Shown here piece after piece: positions 1 through 4,718 of a stretch of 7,765 bases of DNA (positions are counted from its first letter, which is position 1; each line of letters starts with the position of its first letter). Source of the stretch: Anaerolineae bacterium (GTDB lineage: Bacteria > Chloroflexota > Anaerolineae > B4-G1); contig JAUWOI010000189.1 in assembly GCA_030612185.1 (NCBI GenBank), positions 1 through 7,765 of the forward strand. The letters are read 5' to 3'. Both the position numbers and the translations under genes were made by a program. A model generated the notes under the pieces. It ran no database searches and was not told the origin of the DNA. It saw only the letters and a list, made by a program, of their open reading frames with translations.

Positions 1-1749
1 CGTAACTCCTTCCCACATCCCCACCTGAACCCCGTCCACGTGACCAGATTCGGGCCGGGCAAGGACGTGGCCCTGAGTGACGCGGTCGAAGCCCTGCTGC
101 GCGCCCACCGTCCCGTGGGGATTGACCACAACGCGGCCGCCAATCGCGGCGAGACCCGCTTCCTGAGGAAATGCCTGGCCGAGAACGGGGCGCTGGTGCA
201 ACAGGGGCCCTATCGCGGCACGATTGCCGAGTACCAGGTTGAGGCCAATCCCGACAAGTTCCGGGTCAAACTGCCGGCGTTGGCGGCGATGATGGATCGG
301 TTGCGGGGACTGGGGCAGGGCGAGAAGGTGCCGGTGCGGGAGTTGGTCGAGACCTACGTCCGCGACCCGTATGGGCAGGGGCCGGTGGCGCTCTCCCTCT
401 ACCTGGCCTGCGCCGTCCGCGCCTTCGGCGACGAACTGCGGTTGCAACTGCAGCCCGGCGCCGTCGGCTGGGTGGCTGTCCAAGACGCTGACCTGATCTA
501 CGAATTGATCCAGGGTCAACACCCCAACGCGGTCCTCGAGCGGCAGACGATCAGCGCACCTGCCCGCGCGCTCATCGTCGGCCTGCACAACCTCTTCGCT
601 ACAGAGCCGGGCGTGGTGGGCCAGCAACACACCGTGGGGGAGGCTTATGCCGCCATCCGCGACTGGTGGACCGGACTTCCCAACCTGGCCCGCGCGGCCG
701 ACATCTATCCCGCCGATACTACTCCCACAGCCCACGCCCTGGTGGAGTTGCTGGCCCAGATCGAGACGCACAATCCCTACGCCCTCATACTCGAGGACCT
801 GCAGGCCGTCTACGGCTACGACGCGCAGGAGGCGCTCACCGATGGCAGCCAGGCCCAAATCCTGGATGTCCTCAACGCCGACAAAGCGACTATTGAGGAT
901 GGCCCACAGCGAGTGAAAGGGAGTCTGCTGGCCCAACTGATGGCACGCTTCGCACCGGAGGGCGACTTGTACGGTGACTACCAGGCGGCCGTCGTCGCCT
1001 GGTACAAGAATCTGGACGCCGGGCAACAGGACCCCTACTCCGATTGGCAAAACAACCAGTCGCAGGCCATCATCCAGCACTTGAAGGCCATCACCAACGT
1101 CGAGACCACCTTCTTCGAGAGACTGCCGGCCCACGCCGGCTTCGGCCTGGGGCGGGTGGACGACTGGCACCGCGACCGCAGCGGAGACTACGTGCGTATG
1201 TTCAAGGATGGCCTGGCGCACATCGAGGCCAACCGGATCAAAGTGCCAGCGCCGAAGTGGGAGGTGAAAGGCATAGGGGCGAAAAAACAACCCACCCAGG
1301 ATGGCGCGCAGATTGTGTATCGGAATTGGGCCAAACTGACCGTCGAGGTGCCGGAGCCAGGCGTAGTCGTCTACCTGACCAACACCGGGGCCGACCCACG
1401 CGATGCAGGCGTTCAGCGGCAACGGATCGAAGACGAATACGAACTCAGCGTGCGGCGCAGCCCGAACATCAAACTGGTCAGCCAGAAAAAGGACGGCACC
1501 TACGGGCAGGTGCTCATCCTCTCTTTCGTCAACGAGGACCGCAAGTACGAGGTGCATCCGTTCAGCCAACAGAAACTCCTGGAGCCGGAGTACAAGTTCG
1601 TCTTCCCCCAGGACCGGGAGGCGCTGGTCGTCACCATCCGCAGCCTGCTGGAGAGCGCCATTGAGCGGGAGTTGGTGGATGCGGCGGGGGCGAGGGAGTT
1701 GTTGGAGGGGTTGGTGGGGGAGTTGGAGAGAGATGGAACGAGTCTCTAA
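1..1749 (+). CDS. C-terminal part of a large protein, possibly a DUF6079/PglY-like conflict-system ATPase (5' partial)
   Basis: The reading frame is open from base 1 (R-N-S-F-P-H-P-H...) to the TAA at 1747-1749, giving 582 visible residues. The first possible start, GTG at 40, has no Shine-Dalgarno site, and the protein-like sequence before it reads smoothly into it. The gene therefore almost certainly begins outside the window. The first ~390 residues are mostly helical (KFRVKLPAL, DPYGQGPVALSL, LIQGQHPNAV). Bases ~1250-1570 encode a beta-rich segment (VVVYLTNTGADPR ... ELSV ... IKLVSQKKDGTYGQV) resembling chitobiase/hexosaminidase C-terminal-like sandwiches. A short helical tail follows (1591-1746). 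From memory the style resembles large P-loop ATPases of phage-defence loci (DUF6079/PglY), but no Walker motif is visible because the N-terminus is missing, so this assignment is weak. The last ~50 codons recur as a degenerate copy at 2516-2674. Confidence 0.8.
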   Translation, partial: RNSFPHPHLNPVHVTRFGPGKDVALSDAVEALLRAHRPVGIDHNAAANRGETRFLRKCLAENGALVQQGPYRGTIAEYQVEANPDKFRVKLPALAAMMDRLRGLGQGEKVPVRELVETYVRDPYGQGPVALSLYLACAVRAFGDELRLQLQPGAVGWVAVQDADLIYELIQGQHPNAVLERQTISAPARALIVGLHNLFATEPGVVGQQHTVGEAYAAIRDWWTGLPNLARAADIYPADTTPTAHALVELLAQIETHNPYALILEDLQAVYGYDAQEALTDGSQAQILDVLNADKATIEDGPQRVKGSLLAQLMARFAPEGDLYGDYQAAVVAWYKNLDAGQQDPYSDWQNNQSQAIIQHLKAITNVETTFFERLPAHAGFGLGRVDDWHRDRSGDYVRMFKDGLAHIEANRIKVPAPKWEVKGIGAKKQPTQDGAQIVYRNWAKLTVEVPEPGVVVYLTNTGADPRDAGVQRQRIEDEYELSVRRSPNIKLVSQKKDGTYGQVLILSFVNEDRKYEVHPFSQQKLLEPEYKFVFPQDREALVVTIRSLLESAIERELVDAAGARELLEGLVGELERDGTSL

Positions 1750-1763
1750 TGGCAGGAGCCGAT

Positions 1764-1792
1764 TTGCCCAAGAAGTGCGCCTGTGGTAAACT
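1764..1792 (+). promoter_or_regulatory. candidate sigma70-type promoter with extended -10
   Basis: TTGCCC (1764-1769) and TAAACT (1787-1792) are separated by 17 bp, with a TGG just before the -10 box forming an extended -10. It lies in the 114-bp gap before the regulator remnant and could drive that reading frame. It was judged by eye only, and the -10 box is imperfect. Confidence 0.35.
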
Positions 1793-1812
1793 CGGTTAGA
1801 TGTTGCGCGGCT

Positions 1813-1831
1813 TGTTACCTAGTCCGTAACA
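1813..1831. repeat. short inverted repeat, possible operator
   Basis: TGTTAC (1813-1818) and GTAACA (1826-1831) form a perfect 6-bp dyad around a 7-nt centre. It sits just downstream of the candidate promoter at 1764-1792 and 32 bp before the regulator remnant. No T-run follows, so it is not a terminator. Its position would suit an operator for a DNA-binding regulator, but a 6-bp dyad can arise by chance. Confidence 0.25.
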
Positions 1832-1863
1832 TTACCCTGGATGAATAACTGGAAGCGCGCCCA

Positions 1864-2313
1864 ATGGCTTTGCGAACCCTGTCCGACCTGGAGGAGTACG
1901 CTCTGCGCAACCACCTCATCGCCGAGTTGCTGTTCAACATCCGCTACATCGAACGCTGGAACACGGGCATCCTGCGGATGCGGCGCTGGATGCAGGAGCA
2001 CGGTCTGTCGGAGCCGGTCTTTGAGGAGATCGGCCAGACCTTCCGAGTGACTTTCCACGGCCCCGGCGACGATATTCTCGACCTGATCCCCGAGGCGGGC
2101 GTGACCGACCTGCGGGAACTAGGGCTGAACGGGCGGCAGATTGAGGCGCTGCGGTTGATGGTGAATGAGGGAAAGGAACTGGCAAACCACCAATACAGGG
2201 AGGTGTTTGGCATCACTGATCGTACTGCACTGCGTGACCTGAAAGGCCTGGTGGCAGCGGGCCAGGCTCGGCGAGTAGGAAAAGGGCGCAACGTGCGCTA
2301 CACCGCTACGTGA
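1864..2313 (+). CDS. 5'-truncated AlbA_2-type transcriptional regulator remnant (HATPase_c_4 end + winged helix)
   Basis: The 149-residue frame matches only the C-terminal part of the COG2865-like family of putative transcriptional regulators. Those normally start with an AlbA_2/Schlafen-like domain and run to roughly 400-500 residues. Residues 11-40 (ALRNHLIAELLFNIRYIERW then NTGILRMR) correspond to the family's 'RNPLIAE...YIERWGTGI' block, here with Asn for the usual Gly in WGTGI. Residues 50-64 (EPVFEEIGQTFRVTF) are the usual link. Residues 88-149 form a winged helix (YREVFGITDRTALRDLKGLV). No AlbA_2 domain lies upstream: the frame is closed by TAA at 1846-1848, and the ATG at 1864 falls inside the conserved region with only a weak GGAAG (1851-1855) as ribosome site. 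I infer a decayed or truncated gene, although a short DNA-binding protein could still be made. Its repetitive tail continues past the stop (2314-2397). Confidence 0.75.
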   Translation: MALRTLSDLEEYALRNHLIAELLFNIRYIERWNTGILRMRRWMQEHGLSEPVFEEIGQTFRVTFHGPGDDILDLIPEAGVTDLRELGLNGRQIEALRLMVNEGKELANHQYREVFGITDRTALRDLKGLVAAGQARRVGKGRNVRYTAT

Positions 2314-2397
2314 ATGTCGGGATTAGGCGAGAAATGTCGGGATTTGTGTCGTGATTTGGGACTGATCACACGATTTGGGGTGAAATCACACGATTGA
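2314..2397 (+). repeat. degenerate direct repeats, former low-complexity tail of the regulator
   Basis: Five GATT-centred units stand at 2321, 2341, 2353, 2372 and 2392. ATGTCGGGATT occurs at 2314 and 2334, and ATCACACGATT also occurs twice. Read in the frame of the upstream regulator, past its TGA, they encode M-S-G-L-G-E-K-CRDLCRDLG-L-I-T-R-F-G-V-K-S-H-D up to a second TGA at 2395-2397. Short repeated tails of this kind are common at the C-terminus of AlbA_2-type regulators as I know them, so this is best read as tail sequence cut off by a nonsense mutation. Confidence 0.6.
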
Positions 2398-2442
2398 GCG
2401 CAGGGTGGTGGACGAGGCGGGGGTGGGGAAGTTGGGCAGGTA
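2391..2442 (+). pseudogene. possible third, older scrap of the 3' end of the upstream large gene
   Basis: Reading from 2393, the frame gives I-E-R-R-V-V-D-E-A-G-V-G-K-L-G-R-stop. This aligns with I-E-R-E-L-V-D-A-A-G-A-R-E-L-L-E in the tail of the large gene (bases ~1660-1707). The DNA matches at about three quarters of positions over some 43 bp, beginning with a shared ATTGAGCG. The stretch is short and G-rich, so chance similarity cannot be excluded. Confidence 0.3.
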
Positions 2443-2448
2443 GGAGAT

Positions 2449-2477
2449 TTGCGTCCTGCCGCGCTGCACAGTATACT
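2449..2477 (+). promoter_or_regulatory. candidate sigma70-type promoter for the downstream four-gene cluster
   Basis: TTGCGT (2449-2454) and TATACT (2472-2477) are 17 bp apart, and TATACT is one base from the TATAAT consensus. Transcription would start near 2484 and cross the pseudogene fragment at 2516-2674 before reaching the membrane-protein gene at 2711. It is the best promoter-like site between the graveyard and that cluster. It may originally have served a gene that is now lost. Confidence 0.45.
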
Positions 2478-2515
2478 ATGACGGAGATCATCCGCCGCGC
2501 CTGAAGGCGGCAGCG

Positions 2516-2674
2516 TTCAGGTCCGTCTTCCCAGAGGACCGGGAGGCCCTGGTCGTCACCATTCGCAGCCTGCTGGATAGCGCCATCAAGCGGGGGCTGG
2601 TGGATGCGGCGGGGGCGAGAGAGTTGCTGGAGGGGTTGGTGTGGGAGTTGGGAAAAAGCAGATCAAGGGACTGA
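2516..2674 (+). pseudogene. degenerate second copy of the 3' end of the upstream large gene
   Basis: This stretch aligns without gaps to bases 1591-1725 of the first gene (offset 925 bp). By my count 120 of the first 135 bases are identical. The frame is preserved and reads F-R-S-VFPEDREALVVTIRSLL-D-S-A-I-K-R-G-LVDAAGARELLEGL-V-W-E-L-G-K, ending at its own TGA (2672-2674). Seven of the fifteen differences are synonymous. There is no start codon or upstream coding sequence for the rest of the protein, so only the tail survives. It marks a former paralogous gene or a partial duplication. The 2314-2710 interval holds this fragment, the regulator-tail repeats, a possible third scrap and a promoter, but no intact gene. 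Confidence 0.85.
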
Positions 2675-2710
2675 GTTGTCGCCGGGACAATGTAGCGGGG
2701 AGATAATGTG

Positions 2711-3700
2711 ATGACAATGAGCGATGCTTTCACTCCATATGAAAGAGGTTTGCAAGAATTTCAGCAGAAGTTGGGCGAACAACATGAACGGCTGCTGGAT
2801 TTCCTCAACTACGACCATCAACTACGCACGAACATCCGGCAGGCACGAGATGATGGGGACACCCCAACCCTCAGTGCCGAGCGCAATCGGATTGTAAGAC
2901 AGTTGAACGCCCTGGCACTGAAGACGGTACTGAAGACGGTGGGGATAAGCTTCAATGAAATGTGCGGGTTAGGACGTCACGAGCCCGTGCTAACAATGCC
3001 GATAGTCAAGCTGTCCCCACTTGTTATGCTGTTTTTCAACCTCGTGGTCGTCACCATACTAGCCCCTATCCTGGGGCCCTTGGTTTCAGCTTCACTGCCG
3101 TGCGTGTCTCCTCTAGCCAGTGCGCCGAGCCTGGCCGTTATCCTGCTGCTACTCTTCCACCTGGTCTGGCGCTATCTCAACCCAGTGATTAAAGCATCTG
3201 GTGGCACAGTCGAAATGGTATGGATCGCTGTTCCAATCCAGGTACTCGCCTCACTAGCCGACGCCCTGCATCCGTGGATATTATCTGATGTAGCGTCATG
3301 GGTATTGGCCATAGTCCTCTCTCTGGCTACTGTGATCCTCGGCATAAGCCCGCTTTCCCCATTTCCTCCTCCGTCTGAGGAGACGCCAATTGTCCAGAGC
3401 TTCTCTGTACAATATCTTGAAAGAGCTGCAATGACGATATCCTTTGAGCCCGGCGATGTGGTTGAAATCAATGCTGGCGAACTAGTGCTGGTGCAGGCAG
3501 AAACCCTGGGACAGGATGGCACACTATGTACGTGGTCCGCCGCCAATGGGAGCCTGCGACCTGCAGAGGGATGTGCCACCTTGTACAGTGCTCCATTCAG
3601 CGGAACCCACGACATTCTGGATATTCTGGCTCAATCGCCATGCAAGACACAGAGTGCAAGTGCGAGCTTACACATCACGGTCGTGTTCAGTAATCAATAG
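2711..3700 (+). CDS. membrane protein with N-terminal helical adaptor-like domain and C-terminal Ig-like domain
   Basis: 329 residues from ATG 2711, with GGGGAGA at 2697-2703 as ribosome site; GTG 2708 would add one residue. Residues ~8-90 are charged and helical (LRTNIRQARDDGDTP, SAERNRIVRQLNALAL, VGISFNEMC). They resemble small adaptor domains that Chloroflexota place at the N-terminus of conflict and signalling proteins ('effector-associated' type); this is recognised by pattern only. Four hydrophobic segments follow at about 102-128, 138-157, 167-186 and 196-214. A Pro-rich spacer then leads to an Ig-like beta-domain at ~248-325 (CTWSAANGSL ... LYSAP), with cysteines at 273, 288 and 311. 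A similar domain begins the next gene's product. Positive residues (K100, R154, K161) fit N-in topology; four spans would then put the Ig-like domain in the cytosol, which is odd. The gene is visibly less GC-rich than its neighbours. No enzymatic motif was found. Confidence 0.8.
   Translation: MTMSDAFTPYERGLQEFQQKLGEQHERLLDFLNYDHQLRTNIRQARDDGDTPTLSAERNRIVRQLNALALKTVLKTVGISFNEMCGLGRHEPVLTMPIVKLSPLVMLFFNLVVVTILAPILGPLVSASLPCVSPLASAPSLAVILLLLFHLVWRYLNPVIKASGGTVEMVWIAVPIQVLASLADALHPWILSDVASWVLAIVLSLATVILGISPLSPFPPPSEETPIVQSFSVQYLERAAMTISFEPGDVVEINAGELVLVQAETLGQDGTLCTWSAANGSLRPAEGCATLYSAPFSGTHDILDILAQSPCKTQSASASLHITVVFSNQ
2918..2941 (+). repeat. 12-bp tandem duplication within the adaptor-like domain
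   Basis: CTGAAGACGGTA (2918-2929) is followed directly by CTGAAGACGGTG (2930-2941), 11 of 12 bases identical. It encodes L-K-T-V twice (residues 70-77). The related domains I remember read straight from '...LNxLAL' into '...VGxSFNxLC', so the extra four residues look like a recent in-frame insertion. Confidence 0.85.
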
Positions 3701-3729
3701 CATTCACTATTAGTCCAAGGAGGTGCAAA

Positions 3730-4656
3730 ATGTTTCCACGTTACAAAGCCATAGGTCTGCTGATGAGTTTGGCCTTCGCGATGGGGCTGCTTGGAGCTTG
3801 CAGCCCACCACCAGAGCCACCTGTAGTAGGTGAGATCAATGCTGATCGGAGCACCACTATCCTGGTGGGCGAATCAGCGAGTCTGACGATCAGAGCCGCA
3901 GGGCAGGATCTCCAGTTCAAATGGACGGCGTCCAGAGGGACCCTTTCGTCTTCTACAGCACCATCCGCCCTATATACAGCTCCCGATTCACCCGGCCCTG
4001 ACACAGTGACGGTCGAAGTGACCAGCGAAGGTGGCAGCATCGTTCAAAGTATCACCTTCGAGGTTGAGCCATTGCCCACCTCAACGCCAACTCCGACCCC
4101 CACGGCAGCCCCGACGAAGCCTCCCACCCCAATGCCAACTCCTACCCCAACAGTCACGCCGACGCCCGTGCCGCCTTTGATCGAGACATTCCCGCAAGCC
4201 GAACATGGCGAAGCATTTATGTTCGTGAGCAGTGAGGGAGAATTGAACGCTCGATACGTCGAATCCGAGGAGTGTCGCCACTCTGGCGCATATGGATTGA
4301 GGCTTACGTATGCGATGAGTGGTGTAGAGAGCGGGGGGTGGGGTGTCCACTGGGATAAAGCACCCTCAGAGAATTTTGACGCATCGGAGTTCTCTAACCT
4401 CGTCTTCTGGGTCAAAGGAACGACTGGCGGAGAAACATTTCGAATTGCTCTAAAAGATACTGGCGGTACAGAAATCAGGCTCGAGTCGGGACCGTTGGTA
4501 GTCGTTAGTGCATTCGAGTGGAGGCGGGTAATTGTGCCGTTGAGCAGATTTAGCGAGGAAGGTGTGAATACCACTTCTGTCGAAAACGTGAACTTCGCCT
4601 TCGCCCGCGACCATGGATCAGGCACCATTTGCATAGACGATATTGCCTTCGAGTAA
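3730..4656 (+). CDS. lipoprotein with Ig-like domain, Pro/Thr linker and carbohydrate-binding-type C-terminal domain
   Basis: 308 residues. A near-perfect Shine-Dalgarno AAGGAGGTG (3717-3725) fixes the start. Residues 1-24 are a lipoprotein signal peptide (MFPRYKAIGLLMSLAFAMG) with lipobox LGAC and lipidated Cys24. Residues ~33-112 form an Ig-like beta-domain (F-K-W-T-A-S-R-G-T-L ... ALYTAP) that parallels the C-terminal domain of the preceding gene's product. Residues ~113-149 are a Pro/Thr-rich linker. Residues ~150-308 look like a galactose-binding-fold carbohydrate-binding module (FSNLVFWVKG, F-R-I-A-L-K-D, EWRRVIVPLSRF, ICIDDIAFE), the sort annotated CBM11/CIA30-like; C182 and C301 could form a disulfide. 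It should be anchored at the outer face of the membrane and bind a glycan or cell-wall ligand. No catalytic residues are evident. It lies 29 bp after the membrane-protein gene, probably in the same operon. Confidence 0.85.
   Translation: MFPRYKAIGLLMSLAFAMGLLGACSPPPEPPVVGEINADRSTTILVGESASLTIRAAGQDLQFKWTASRGTLSSSTAPSALYTAPDSPGPDTVTVEVTSEGGSIVQSITFEVEPLPTSTPTPTPTAAPTKPPTPMPTPTPTVTPTPVPPLIETFPQAEHGEAFMFVSSEGELNARYVESEECRHSGAYGLRLTYAMSGVESGGWGVHWDKAPSENFDASEFSNLVFWVKGTTGGETFRIALKDTGGTEIRLESGPLVVVSAFEWRRVIVPLSRFSEEGVNTTSVENVNFAFARDHGSGTICIDDIAFE
4066..4176 (+). repeat. Pro/Thr-rich linker-coding repeat
   Basis: Imperfect repeats of CCAACTCCNACCCC-like units encode residues 113-149 of the lipoprotein (TPTPT-, PTPMPTPTPT-type runs). 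Such linkers hold binding modules apart in extracellular proteins. The same repeats produce a misleading Gly/Val-rich open frame on the opposite strand. Confidence 0.8.
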
Positions 4657-4707
4657 CCTTTGGCAAACAGGCGCATCTTCCTTACGGTGAACCCTGCATC
4701 ATCAGCC

Positions 4708-4718
4708 GGAGAGAGAGG
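4708..4718 (+). promoter_or_regulatory. ribosome binding site deciding the start of the large secreted protein
   Basis: GGAGAGAGAGG (4708-4718) directly precedes ATG 4719, with GGAGA placed 6 bp upstream. The in-frame ATG at 4629 lies inside the previous gene, lacks such a site and would bury the signal peptide under 30 extra residues. Start 4719 is therefore preferred. Confidence 0.75.

Noticed and set aside
1044..1664. 206-codon plus-strand frame inside the first gene
   Set aside because: Out-of-frame shadow, rich in Arg/Gly/Pro, without domain signal; the duplicated tail at 2516-2674 preserves the other frame.
2314..2397. CRISPR-like short repeats
   Set aside because: Units are only 11-12 bp with irregular spacing and no unique spacers of typical length; they fit a degenerate coding tail better.
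2478..2504. Eight-codon frame (M-T-E-I-I-R-R-A) next to TATACT
   Set aside because: It begins upstream of the expected transcription start of the promoter at 2449-2477 and has no ribosome site.
4044..4676. Minus-strand frame with Gly/Val repeats
   Set aside because: The Gly/Val run is only the reverse reading of the Pro/Thr linker in the lipoprotein gene.
4629..4718. Upstream ATG giving 30 extra residues to the secreted protein
   Set aside because: It overlaps the lipoprotein gene, lacks a ribosome site and would hide the signal peptide that starts at 4719.
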